DNA of 64,000 bases. It comes from BM003 sp963699835 (lineage in GTDB: Bacteria; Pseudomonadota; Gammaproteobacteria; Steroidobacterales; BM003). Positions 9,074 through 17,649 of this stretch are shown in pieces (the first letter of the stretch is position 1; each line of letters opens with the position of its first letter). The stretch covers positions 434,001 through 498,000 of the forward strand of contig CAVOVJ010000003.1 in the NCBI GenBank assembly GCA_963699835.1. The letters run 5' to 3'. The position numbers and the translations under genes are program-made. Below the pieces are notes generated by a model. The model was not told the origin of the DNA. It saw only the letters and a list, made by a program, of their open reading frames with translations, and made no database searches.

Positions 9074-9111
9074 GGTTCGTTGCCTCAGCCTCGCGTCGTT
9101 CCGGATCGCGT

Positions 9112-9480
9112 CTACCCCATATGGAAGAAATTCAACTTGTTACCATCGGGATCACGAAAATAGCCCGCATAAAAACCGTCGCCGCGCGGGCCGGCCGCCC
9201 CCTCATCGGTTGCGCCGAGCTCCAGCGCCTTGCGATGCAGCGCATCGACTTTTTCTGTTGAATCGACGACCAGGGCAATCATGACACCATTGCCGACAGT
9301 CGCCGGTTTCTTGTCGTGCGGTTTCATTACCGCCAGGGCCGGGGATTCCGGTGAAACTGCCCAGGCAACGTAGTTGTCCCCTTCCATGAATCTTCCGGCG
9401 CCAATCTCGGCAAAAAGCGCATCGTAGAACCGGGCGGCACGTTCTATATCGTTCGTGCCAAGCGTGACATAGCCAATCAT
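9112..9480 (-). CDS. VOC-superfamily (glyoxalase/dioxygenase-fold) protein
   Basis: 122 residues with two beta-alpha-beta-beta-beta modules of the vicinal oxygen chelate fold. It begins MIGYVTLGTNDIERAARFYDALF and ends YFRDPDGNKLNFFHMG. Only part of the usual His/Glu metal set is clear, because the first module has T-L-G-T in place of the common H, and the C-terminal glutamate of DPDGN.xE is replaced by L/N. A glyoxalase, fosfomycin-resistance-like or dioxygenase role is therefore not assignable. GGAG precedes ATG 9480. Confidence 0.82.
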   Translation of the reverse strand: MIGYVTLGTNDIERAARFYDALFAEIGAGRFMEGDNYVAWAVSPESPALAVMKPHDKKPATVGNGVMIALVVDSTEKVDALHRKALELGATDEGAAGPRGDGFYAGYFRDPDGNKLNFFHMG

Positions 9481-9633
9481 CGGAATACTCCCTATTTGTC
9501 GATTCTTGCAAGCATCGTGCGCTGGTGCCGTGTTCTTCAGCGCGCGGCAACCGCCGTCAACCTAAAGATAGTCGGCGCTGTGAAATCCGCCAATGCGGCG
9601 GAAAGACCCATGCGCATAGGTCACCGCACACGG

Positions 9634-10206
9634 CTACTCCATGAGGCTCTTGTAGATCGAGTTTTTCGGGTCGCTGAATACCTTTCTCAACACGGACTCG
9701 AAAGGCGCAATCGAGAGGGCCGGTTTGTCGTAATCGAATGCGGGATCATCGTACAACCGGACAAATCGCTCGGTCTGCTCGTAGTACGGCGAGTCGCGGA
9801 ATCGCTTACGCATGTCGCGGTCCATGCCGAGATGATGGAAAAAATTATAGCCCTGGAAAATCGCGTGATGCTTGATCATCCAGTGATTCGCCTCGGACAC
9901 GAACGGATAAAGAATCGCGGCCGCGACATCCGGGTGATTGGTGCTTCCGAGCGTGTCGCCAATATCATGGAGCAGGGCGCACACCACATATTCGTCATCT
10001 TCGCCGGCCTCCGCGGCGAGCTCCGCGCTTTGCAGGCAATGCTGCAGACGGTCGATCGGGAAGCCGCCATAGTCGCCGGCGAGCAGTTGCATGTGATCGA
10101 TGATGCGGTCGGGCAGGGCGGCAATGTACACGCGTTGTTCGGCGACGATAGCCTGCCAGTCCGCGGCGGAACTCTCGGAAAGCGATTTGAAACGGGTCTG
10201 AACCAT
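9634..10206 (-). CDS. HD-domain metalloprotein (phosphohydrolase or oxygenase type)
   Basis: 190 residues of the HD superfamily. Metal-ligand candidates are His56 (LQHCLQSA), His80-Asp81 (ALLHDIGDT), His91, His113/His114 (IKHHAIFQGY) and an acidic pair in RLYDDPAFD. The extra histidines resemble the diiron HD oxygenases (PhnZ, myo-inositol oxygenase) more than simple HD phosphohydrolases, but this is inference. It is soluble and lacks a signal peptide. GGAG precedes ATG 10206. It starts 48 bases after the carotenoid oxygenase gene on the same strand, so the two are probably cotranscribed. Confidence 0.75.
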   Translation of the reverse strand: MVQTRFKSLSESSAADWQAIVAEQRVYIAALPDRIIDHMQLLAGDYGGFPIDRLQHCLQSAELAAEAGEDDEYVVCALLHDIGDTLGSTNHPDVAAAILYPFVSEANHWMIKHHAIFQGYNFFHHLGMDRDMRKRFRDSPYYEQTERFVRLYDDPAFDYDKPALSIAPFESVLRKVFSDPKNSIYKSLME

Positions 10207-10254
10207 GGTCTTAACTCCTGCGCGTTGTCGTTTCTGCCGTTATCCGTGCCGGCG

Positions 10255-11670
10255 TCAGCCCTCCGCCTGTCTCCAGCAGCCATGGAAGCCAAACGGGATG
10301 CGGTGGTCGAGCTGGATAGTGGCGATCGGGCCTGACTCGACGTGCATGGCATCCAGCACGATCAGGTCACTGCGATTCTGTGCCGGACGGAATACCGTCG
10401 CCAGCAGAAAACCATCACCCTCGGCCGCGTCCGCAGCGCGGGCGACGAAGACCGGTTCGGATACCGCGTCGCCGTCGGGAACCTGGTAGATCTCGCGGGT
10501 ACCCTCGTGCAGGTCGAAATGGGTAATCTGATTGAAAACGCCCTGGTCGCCCTTTACCCGTGCATACGTGCTTGCGATGAAACCGTGGCGATACGCGCTG
10601 CCGCCAAATCTCTCGTCGATACGCGGAAACTCGCCGATCAGATCGTCAAGGTAGGTGCGGGTGAAGCTGTTGCCATTGCTGTTCAGGTCGAAAGTCCAGC
10701 GGCACAGCCGTGCATTGCTTTTCGCTCTTTCCACCGGCGTGCCGTCGGCATAGCTGAAAAGCGGCGCGGCTTCGAACTGCATCACATCGAGTGTGACCAC
10801 TCCGTGGTCCGACCATGCGTTCATTGGATGAAACATAAAGCAGGCATCGCTTTCGAACCAGCGAATCGAAGCGACGGTGTTGGCGCGTTCCATAATGCCG
10901 ACTCTTGTGCCAAGCTCCGGCTCCCAGGCGAATGCGGGACGTCCCGCCATCGCTCTTTCCATGCTGCCGGTCAGCGGGCAGATCGGAAAAATCACATGCG
11001 AATCGGTCACGGCAAAGTCATGCACCATTGCTGTGTAGGGTGCCTCGAAGATCTCGTTGCAGACCAGCTCACTGCACGAACTGGCGACATGAAAGCCGAT
11101 CTCACGGGTAAAGAGACCGCGGGCAAAATACGAGAAGAACAATAATTCCTTTGTTTTCGGGTCGATCTTGGGGTGCGCGGTCATATGGCCGGGCAGCTTG
11201 CCGTCGAATCGATAGTAGCCGGCTGATTCGAGCGTCAACGGGTCGAGTTCGAATGGAGCATGCAGTTCCTCCAGCGCCATCAGCCGGCCGTCGTGCCACA
11301 GCATATTGGTATTGGCGACGCCGCAGTCCTTGCCCTGGACCGAGGAGTCCGAGGTCATCGGGTTACCAAACAGGCCGAACAGCCCGCGACCGGCCTCGTG
11401 CTCGAGCATCCATTTCGGCGTGCGCGCCCAGCGATTGCAATAGTCCACCCTGCCATCGCCGAAGTGGAACGCATGGACCATGCCGTCGCCGCCAAACCAG
11501 TGATATTCGTCGGTAGGCAGATACTGCGGATTGGGGCCCACCCGGTACAGTGAGCCTCTCAGCTGCGCCGGAAGATCGCCCTCGACCGTAAGATCTGTGG
11601 CGTCGCATTCGATACGAATCGGGGCATAGTTGCCCGATAACTGCGGGTGGCTCGGCAACGGCGCGGACAT
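10255..11670 (-). CDS. Carotenoid cleavage oxygenase family protein (RPE65/lignostilbene dioxygenase type)
   Basis: Non-haem iron dioxygenase of about 471 residues that cleaves C=C bonds of carotenoids, apocarotenoids or stilbenes. The four iron histidines of the seven-bladed propeller can be placed in GHMTAHPKIDP, MVHDFAVT, FMFHPMNAW and IPFGFHGCW. The N-terminal LRGSLYRVGPNPQY and HWFGGDGMVHAFHF are family hallmarks. I use ATG 11670, preceded by AGGGAG; a GTG lies one codon upstream. No carotenoid synthesis genes are in the window, so a lignostilbene-type or apocarotenoid substrate is as likely as a carotenoid. It is divergent from folA. Confidence 0.9.
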   Translation of the reverse strand: MSAPLPSHPQLSGNYAPIRIECDATDLTVEGDLPAQLRGSLYRVGPNPQYLPTDEYHWFGGDGMVHAFHFGDGRVDYCNRWARTPKWMLEHEAGRGLFGLFGNPMTSDSSVQGKDCGVANTNMLWHDGRLMALEELHAPFELDPLTLESAGYYRFDGKLPGHMTAHPKIDPKTKELLFFSYFARGLFTREIGFHVASSCSELVCNEIFEAPYTAMVHDFAVTDSHVIFPICPLTGSMERAMAGRPAFAWEPELGTRVGIMERANTVASIRWFESDACFMFHPMNAWSDHGVVTLDVMQFEAAPLFSYADGTPVERAKSNARLCRWTFDLNSNGNSFTRTYLDDLIGEFPRIDERFGGSAYRHGFIASTYARVKGDQGVFNQITHFDLHEGTREIYQVPDGDAVSEPVFVARAADAAEGDGFLLATVFRPAQNRSDLIVLDAMHVESGPIATIQLDHRIPFGFHGCWRQAEG

Positions 11671-11792
11671 CACGACTCCCTGTGTTTGCGTGCCGGACGA
11701 TTATGGCGCAAAAAGAGCGCTGACATCACGTCGACATTGCTTGCGGCGGTGCGGCATCTGTTCCACTTTGGTGGCCGCGCGTCGAAGCGCCA

Positions 11793-11820
11793 CTGACACG
11801 CGCCTCGAATTGCCTAGAAT
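11793..11820 (+). promoter_or_regulatory. Candidate sigma70 promoter of folA
   Basis: CTGACA at 11793-11798 and TAGAAT at 11815-11820 are separated by 16 bases. They fit a housekeeping promoter with transcription starting near 11827. This places the in-frame ATG at 11819 inside the -10 element and supports the TTG start of folA at 11849. Confidence 0.5.
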
Positions 11821-11848
11821 GAGCGGTCGTACGCACGGGAGACGAGGA

Positions 11849-12364
11849 TTGGAACTCAGCATCGTGGTCGCAATGGCCGAGAACCGGGTGATTGGAAACA
11901 ACAACCAGTTACCGTGGCATCTGCCGGCTGATTTGCGCCATTTCAAGACCCTGACGATGGGCAAGCCGATACTGATGGGGCGCAAGACCCACGAATCGAT
12001 CGGACGTGCGCTGCCGGGGCGGCAGAATATCGTTGTGACCCGCCAGCGCGGTTACCAGGCCGAGGGTTGCATGGTCACGCTGTCCGTAGATGCGGCGCTC
12101 GCGGCCTGCGCCGATGCCGCCGAAGTCATGCTGATCGGTGGCGCGCAATTGTATCGGGAGCTGCTCCCGCGCAGCACCAGGATCTATTTGACCCTGGTCC
12201 ACGCGATCATCGCAGGGGATACCCTGTTCCCGGCAATCGACCCGGCCGCGTGGCACGAGACTGCCCGCGCCGACCATCCCGCGGATGAGAAAAACGCGTA
12301 TCCATTCTCTTTCGTGACCTTGCAGCGGCGAAAGAGTGCGGACAGAGGCGGCGCGGATGACTAG
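11849..12364 (+). CDS. folA: Dihydrofolate reductase
   Basis: NADPH-dependent reduction of dihydrofolate to tetrahydrofolate; complements ThyA and feeds MetF/MetH one-carbon metabolism encoded here. The 171-residue protein begins LELSIVVAMAENRVIGNNNQLPWHLPADL, the substrate-binding loop with the Trp and the acidic Asp. It continues with MGRKTHESIGRALPGR (NADPH binding) and VMLIGGAQLYRELL. I choose TTG 11849: GGGAG at 11837-11841 is well spaced, a promoter-like element ends at 11820, and the protein then starts at the usual point. The frame is open upstream to 11630, but that part is not DHFR-like. It overlaps the next gene by 8 bases. Confidence 0.93.
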   Translation: MELSIVVAMAENRVIGNNNQLPWHLPADLRHFKTLTMGKPILMGRKTHESIGRALPGRQNIVVTRQRGYQAEGCMVTLSVDAALAACADAAEVMLIGGAQLYRELLPRSTRIYLTLVHAIIAGDTLFPAIDPAAWHETARADHPADEKNAYPFSFVTLQRRKSADRGGADD

Positions 12365-12914
12365 GCCGGAATCGCTGGAGGCGCGTGTGCGCCGGCTGGA
12401 GGACCGCATCGCTATCCGCGAACTGATCGCCCGTTACGGGTTTTCGATTGACGATCGCGACATGAACGCGATTGGCGATTGTTTTTGCCGCGACGGCCGT
12501 TTTCGTTCGCGCGATGGCGTGCTCGACGCAAGTGGCCGGGAGGCAATTCTGGAACAGTTCCGCGGCCGGTTCGCGGTGCTCGGCCCCAGCAATCATTTCA
12601 CTCATGACTGCATCATCGAGTTCGGGTGCGACGAGCACGATAAAGCCACCGGGCTCGTCAATTCCCATGCCGAGGTAGTACGCCATGGCGTGCCGATGCT
12701 GACCGCGCTGCGCTACAGCGATTGCTATCGTCGCGACGGCGACGGCCGCTGGCGGTTTAGTGACCGCCTCCTGTCGTTTTTCTATTACCTCGACATTGCC
12801 GACTACCCGCGCCTGCTGGCCGACTCGCAGCGGATGCGCGCCTACGCTGAGCCGGCCCCGGCCGATATCCCGGAGGGGCTAACGAGCTGGCGCGCCTACT
12901 ATGGCGAAGACTGA
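12357..12914 (+). CDS. NTF2-like / SnoaL_4 family protein
   Basis: 185 residues. An N-terminal coiled helix (LEARVRRLEDRIAIRELIARYG) leads to the SnoaL_4-type alpha+beta cone fold: FSIDDRDMNAIGDCFCRDGRF, then HFTHDCIIEF, LRYSDCYRRDGDGRWRFSDRLL and FFYYL. Such proteins act as dehydratases, isomerases or ring-hydroxylating dioxygenase small-subunit-like folds; the catalytic set here is unclear (an Asp pair near the N-terminus and HFTH mid-protein). The ATG at 12357 overlaps the folA stop, which suggests coupling. It converges with kmo. Confidence 0.8.
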   Translation: MTRPESLEARVRRLEDRIAIRELIARYGFSIDDRDMNAIGDCFCRDGRFRSRDGVLDASGREAILEQFRGRFAVLGPSNHFTHDCIIEFGCDEHDKATGLVNSHAEVVRHGVPMLTALRYSDCYRRDGDGRWRFSDRLLSFFYYLDIADYPRLLADSQRMRAYAEPAPADIPEGLTSWRAYYGED

Positions 12915-12934
12915 GTTTTCCGTTGCCATGCAGG

Positions 12935-14297
12935 TTAGGGCAGTGGGCTGAGTTTCTCGCGGACGTGACGTTCGGCCTCGTCCATATCGACTTCTGCCAG
13001 CGTGTTGGCATGCCGGGTCAGCGACTGCAATAACTCGAGCTGTACCTGACCGCGTTGTTTAGCTTGCGCGTAGGGAATTTCCGCGTGAAACATCACCATC
13101 GAGTAGCGTGGGATAAAGCGATCGGGCAAGCGCCGCTCCAATTCGAACGCCAGTTCCTTGCGTAACTGGAAACCGGGGTCGCGAACCGTGTCGCGCATTT
13201 CGACATAGTTTTCCAGCGCCATGTCGGCAATCGCATCGGCGTTGGGTTTTCTGCTCTCGGACAGTGTGGCGAAGATTTCCTCCCAATCTTCACCGTGTGT
13301 CGCTACGAGGTCATCGAGTATCGCGCAGTCCTCGAACGCGCAGTTCATGCCCTGGCCATGGAATGGAACGACGGCATGCGCCGCGTCGCCAATCAGGAGC
13401 GCCTTGTCGCGATAGTGCCACGGCCAGCAGCGTACCGTGCCGAGCTCGCCGGTTGGATTGGACAAAGAACTCCCGGGCAAGGTCGGGGATCAGAGCCAGC
13501 GTGTCGGGAAATGTCTGGCCGAAAAATTCGAGCAGTGCGGCCTCGTCAGTCAGGCTGGCAAAACTGGGTTCGCCCGTGTTCGGCAGGAACAGTGTTACCG
13601 TGAACGTCGAGTCCGGATTTGGCAGCGCGATCAGCATGAACTCGCCGCGCGGCCAGATATGCAGCGCGTGTTTTTCCATGCGGTGTGCGCCGCCCGCCGC
13701 GGCGGGGATCGTCAATTCCTTGTAGCCGTGATCGAGAAGCTCCTCGCTTGCCTGGTATCCCAGTTGCGCCGACAGTGCGCGGCGTACAACCGAGCCCCCG
13801 CCGTCCGCAGCGATGACAGTCTGTAACGGCAGCCGATACTCGGCGGCTGAGCGTTCGTCACTCATGATCAGGCGTGAGCTCTCGAAGTCGCAGGCGACGC
13901 AGCGCTGACGGAAATGGAAACGGGCGCCGGCTGCTTCGGCGGCGTCCATCAGCAGCGCATTCAGACCGCCACGGGTTACCGAATAGACCAATTCATCGGG
14001 ACGTTGTCCATATGGCAGCATTTGCGTGGTGCCGTCGCCGTCGTGGAGCATGCGTCCGCGCATCGGGATCAGCATGGGTTGGACGGTATCGAAAACGCCG
14101 GCCCTTCTTAATGGCTCGATGCCGCGGGCCGCGAGAGCCAGGTTTATCGAGCGCCCGGCCGGTATCGTCTCCCTGCGCATGTCGGCGCGAAACTCGTAAA
14201 CGTCAACCGCGAGCCCGCGCCGCGCCAGTAATAGTGCGCACAGGCTGCCCGCAAGTCCGCCGCCGAGAATGCTGATTTCATTACGCGATTCGCTCAT
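12935..14297 (-). CDS. kmo: Kynurenine 3-monooxygenase (frameshifted in this sequence)
   Basis: FAD-dependent hydroxylation of L-kynurenine to 3-hydroxykynurenine. The N-terminal part has the dinucleotide motif ILGGGLAGSLCALLLARRG and the kmo-specific RSINLALAARG; after the frame change come NPTGELGTVRCWPW and LIGDAAHAVVPFHGQGMN. The two parts join if one base is removed from the AAA at 13464-13466 (TTT on the coding strand), giving REFLSNPTGELG and 453 residues, the normal length. Its ATG overlaps the kynU stop (ATGA), so kynU and kmo form one unit. The C-terminal region (FELERRLPDRFIPRYSMVMFHAEIPY) is typical of bacterial KMO. Confidence 0.88.
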
Positions 14298-15571
14298 GAT
14301 GTCGCCTCCACGGCGCGGCGCAATTTTTCGACGAAGCGGTAAACCTCGACGAAGCTGTTGTAAAGCGGTACCGGTGCGACGCGTATCACGTCCGGTTCGC
14401 GCCAGTCGCACACCACACTATCAGCCTCGAGGTGTTCGAAGACTGCATGGCCATTGCTGCCACCGAGTCTGAGCGAGAGCTGGCATCCGCGCCGCTCCGG
14501 TTGCGGCGGGGTGATGCTCTCCACCGCATCGCTCAGGCGTTCGCGAATACCGCGTTCCAGAAAACCTGTCAGTGCTCGTGACTTCGCGCGCAAATCTGCC
14601 ATTCCGGCTTCATGGAAAAGTCGCAGCGACGCAATTAACGATGTCATTGCAAGGATCGGCGGGTTTGACAACTGCCATCCTTCCGCGCCGGGAATCGGGC
14701 GAAACTCCGGTCCCATCCGAAAGCGGCTCGTTTTGTCGTGTCCCCACCACCCGCAAAAACGCGGCAGGCCGGCATCGTCGGCGTGCCGGGCATGGACAAA
14801 ACACCCGCCTATCGCGCCGGGTCCGCCGTTCAGGTATTTGTAATTGCACCACACGGCGAAGTCGGCGTCGGCGTCATGCAGGCTTAGTGGTACGTTGCCA
14901 ACGGCATGCGCGAGGTCCCACCCGACTGCACAACCCTTGTGCCGCGCCAGCGCAGTGACAGCCGCAATATCGAAAAGTTGTCCCGAGTAATACTGAACCC
15001 CCGGCAACATTACCAGCGCAATGGACTCGCCTTCGCGTTCGATCAACTCCAGCAGGTCTTCGTCGCGGATCACGTGTTCTCCGCCGCGTGGGCCGATCTC
15101 GAGCAACGCCTCGGCCGGGTCAAGGCCGTGGAAGCGGACCTGGCTCTCCGCCGCATAGCGGTCCGACGGGAATGCAGGTTTCTCGATCAGCAGCTTGAAT
15201 CGCTTACCGTTCGGGCGGTAAAAGCTCACCATCATCAGGTGAAGATTGACGGTAAGGGTGTTCATCGTGACGACTTCGTCGGGTTGCGCGCCAACGACTT
15301 CCGCCATGTGTGGAGTGAGGTTTTCGTGGTACGGCATCCATGGCCGCCGTGCATCGAAGTGGCCGTTAACGCCGAGCCGTGCCCAGTCCTCGAGTTCCTC
15401 CGCAATCAACCCGGGAACAGCGCGCGGTTGCAAGCCGAGTGAGTTACCGCACAGGTAAATCAGGGCATTGCCTGCGTCGTCCTCCGGCAGGAAAAAACGC
15501 TCGCGCAATTCCGCAAGTGGGTCGGTGGCGTCGGCGTGTCTGGCGCTGTCGAGCGTGAAAGAAGGGTTCAT
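14294..15571 (-). CDS. kynU: Kynureninase
   Basis: PLP enzyme that cleaves kynurenine or 3-hydroxykynurenine to (3-hydroxy)anthranilate and alanine. 425 residues with LIYLCGNSLGLQPRA at the N-terminus, the PLP aspartate region WDLAHAVGNVPLSLH, the lysine that binds PLP in WCNYKYLNGGPGAIGG, and GWWGHDKTSRFRMGPEF. The start follows a strong GGAGGT at 15580-15585. It is the first gene of the kynU-kmo unit, preceded by an AT-rich 100-base promoter region unlike the surrounding GC-rich DNA. Confidence 0.95.
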   Translation of the reverse strand: MNPSFTLDSARHADATDPLAELRERFFLPEDDAGNALIYLCGNSLGLQPRAVPGLIAEELEDWARLGVNGHFDARRPWMPYHENLTPHMAEVVGAQPDEVVTMNTLTVNLHLMMVSFYRPNGKRFKLLIEKPAFPSDRYAAESQVRFHGLDPAEALLEIGPRGGEHVIRDEDLLELIEREGESIALVMLPGVQYYSGQLFDIAAVTALARHKGCAVGWDLAHAVGNVPLSLHDADADFAVWCNYKYLNGGPGAIGGCFVHARHADDAGLPRFCGWWGHDKTSRFRMGPEFRPIPGAEGWQLSNPPILAMTSLIASLRLFHEAGMADLRAKSRALTGFLERGIRERLSDAVESITPPQPERRGCQLSLRLGGSNGHAVFEHLEADSVVCDWREPDVIRVAPVPLYNSFVEVYRFVEKLRRAVEATS

Positions 15572-15707
15572 GTCGGAGACCTCCGGGCAACTGTGCCAGC
15601 GCCGGCCGCATCGAGCAAATCGTTACCCGGACCGTGTCCGGCCGCGCCCGGTATTGATCCGGCGGCAGCGCTGATCACGCGCTTACCTCGCATTCAAACA
15701 GTCAAAT

Positions 15708-15740
15708 AATAATTAATATAAACAGTAGTTTGTAATTATT
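15708..15740. promoter_or_regulatory. AT-rich inverted repeat upstream of kynU
   Basis: AATAATTA at 15708-15715 pairs with TAATTATT at 15733-15740, with 17 bases between. The whole 15695-15775 stretch is strikingly AT-rich and lies between the cyclase stop and kynU. It probably holds the kynU promoter and may hold an operator (for example for an Lrp-type kynurenine regulator), but AT-rich DNA gives such repeats easily, and no regulator gene is adjacent. Confidence 0.3.
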
Positions 15741-15810
15741 TTGAGTGCATTAAATGAAGTATAGAAATTGAATCGTTCTGACGATTCGTCGATTTTCGCG
15801 ATGGCCGGTT

Positions 15811-16636
15811 TCAGCGCGACGCGGTCGCACGCAGCGGGTGCAGTACCGGACGGCTCGGCGCGGCATCGCTGGCGAGGCAGGGCACTTGCAGATTGAGGAG
15901 GTAGCATCCGTCGGAAATTGTGTCGGGAACGAACACCATTTCGGTAATCGTCGCGTCGCTGCGGGTTGCCAGTGTCAGCTCGCGAGAGCCCGGAGGCAGC
16001 CCCCAGAATATGCGGTGGGCGGCCAGGTGGCCCCCGTCCAGCAGCCGGTCGATCGATGGCAGGTCCACCAGCAGATGGCGGACGCCGAGCTCTACCAGCA
16101 GAGCCGCGGCATCCGCGGTCAGATACGGACACGGTTGGTCAGGCGGGTAGATCGCGGACTGCTTTGCCGGCGTGTTCGGCAACGTCCGCACAACCAGCGA
16201 TGCGCAGTCGGGATTCCAGATGTCCATTAATGCGGCGTCAAGCGCGGCCGCCGATATCAGGCGATCTTCGGCGGATGAGTGCGGCCCGGCGTATTCGTCG
16301 CTGTCGCTGGCGAGTATCGGGGCTACGCTTATCAACGCCGCGGCGCCGACAAATCCGCTCGCTATGCGATCGACGCCGAAGCGCTGATTGGTGACATGAC
16401 CGACACATTCGGTGTGGGTGCCGTTGCAATGCGGCGTGAGCGTCAGCGTCTCGCAGTTGCAACTTCCGCCTAAGCGGGTGTCTCCGGTAAATGAACCGGC
16501 ATTCAATGGCTCGCTGGTCGCGGGTGCCGCGCCGAAGTGGTTTGGCTGATCGCCGTCCGGATGCAATACGATCGCAATGTCACAACCAAGCGGATCGACT
16601 TCCCAGAATTGTCCGCCGACCTGAAGACTGCAACAT
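15811..16636 (-). CDS. Cyclase-family metalloenzyme, candidate N-formylkynurenine formamidase (frameshifted near start)
   Basis: PF04199-type cyclase, the fold used by bacterial kynurenine formamidase KynB. The characteristic region reads GGSCNCETLTLTPHCNGTHTECVGH, where the usual metal motif HxGTHxDxPxH is varied. The body after codon 14 (QFWEVDPLGCDIAIVLHPDGDQPNHFGA) has no start codon in its own frame except TTG 16566. ATG 16636, two bases after the ACMSD stop, is in the preceding frame. One extra base between 16634 and 16600 would unite them into about 274 residues. Position inside the kynurenine cluster suggests formamidase; direct evidence of substrate is lacking. Confidence 0.65.
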
Positions 16637-16638
16637 TT

Positions 16639-17649
16639 CTAGACAAACTGCTCGCGCTTGAGCCCGAGCCATTCGAGCGCGGTACCGGCCAGCAGTCGGT
16701 CGCGGACGGATGGGTCGAGATCCGGCATCGACTCGATCAGTTCGCCCGGCACACTTTCGCCAAGCGGGAAGGGGTAGTCGCTACCCATCGCAATCGACTC
16801 GGCGCCCATCAGCTTGATCATGTAGCGCAGCATATCCGGATCATGGACCAGCGCGTCGACATAAAATCGGCCTACGTAGTCACGCGGATTGCGTTGATTA
16901 TCGACGGCACACAGGTCGGGACGCACCTGGAAGCCGTGTTCGATGCGCCCGAGAGTCGCCGGAAATGCACCGCCGCCATGGGCGAATGCAACCTTCAGGC
17001 GTGGCAGTTTCTCGAAGACACCGCCGAATATCATCGAGCAGATCGAAAGAGCGGTTTCTGCCGGCATGCCCACCAGCCATGGCAGCCAGTATTTCTGCAT
17101 GCGATCGCGGCCGAGCATTTCCCAAGGATGAACGAACACGGCGGCGCCGAGTTCCTCGGCTGCCTCCAGCACCTCGAACACCCGGGCATCGTCGAGATTC
17201 CAGCCGTTGATATGAGTGCCAATTTCTATCCCGGCGAGACCGAGAGGTCCGATGCAGCGCTCTAGTTCGGGAATAGCCAGTCGCGGCTCCTGCATCGGCA
17301 CGGTGCCGAGACCGATAAAACGCCGCGGATTGTCCGCTACGACCGCGGCGATATGGTCATTCAGAAGGCGCGACAGGTCGAGAGTGTCCTGCGGTTTCGC
17401 CCAGTAGCTGAACATGATGGGCACAGTAGACAAAACCTGTACATCGACGCCGTGGTCTTCGCAGTCGGAAATCCGGATTTCGGGGTCCCAGCAGTTCGCG
17501 CCGATCTCGCGAAAAAACTTGCCGTCCTGGATCATCCGGCCACAACCCGGCCCGTGCCGCTCCAGTTGCACGAAACCGCCGTAGCCATACCGTTCTTTCA
17601 GATTCGGCCAGTCCGGCGGGAGGATGTGGGTGTGGATATCTATCTTCAC
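16639..17649 (-). CDS. nbaD: 2-amino-3-carboxymuconate-6-semialdehyde decarboxylase (ACMSD)
   Basis: Zinc amidohydrolase-fold decarboxylase converting ACMS to 2-aminomuconate semialdehyde, which diverts the pathway from quinolinate/NAD to catabolism. 336 residues with metal ligands in IDIHTHILPPDWP (HxH at residues 6 and 8), FVHPWEMLGR, FAHGGGAFPATLGR and MGSDYPFPLGE. The start is GTG 17649, overlapping the haaO stop by one base. The frame remains open upstream into haaO only because of the indel there, giving a false haaO-ACMSD fusion. It is followed after 2 bases by the cyclase gene. Confidence 0.92.
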   Translation of the reverse strand: MKIDIHTHILPPDWPNLKERYGYGGFVQLERHGPGCGRMIQDGKFFREIGANCWDPEIRISDCEDHGVDVQVLSTVPIMFSYWAKPQDTLDLSRLLNDHIAAVVADNPRRFIGLGTVPMQEPRLAIPELERCIGPLGLAGIEIGTHINGWNLDDARVFEVLEAAEELGAAVFVHPWEMLGRDRMQKYWLPWLVGMPAETALSICSMIFGGVFEKLPRLKVAFAHGGGAFPATLGRIEHGFQVRPDLCAVDNQRNPRDYVGRFYVDALVHDPDMLRYMIKLMGAESIAMGSDYPFPLGESVPGELIESMPDLDPSVRDRLLAGTALEWLGLKREQFV

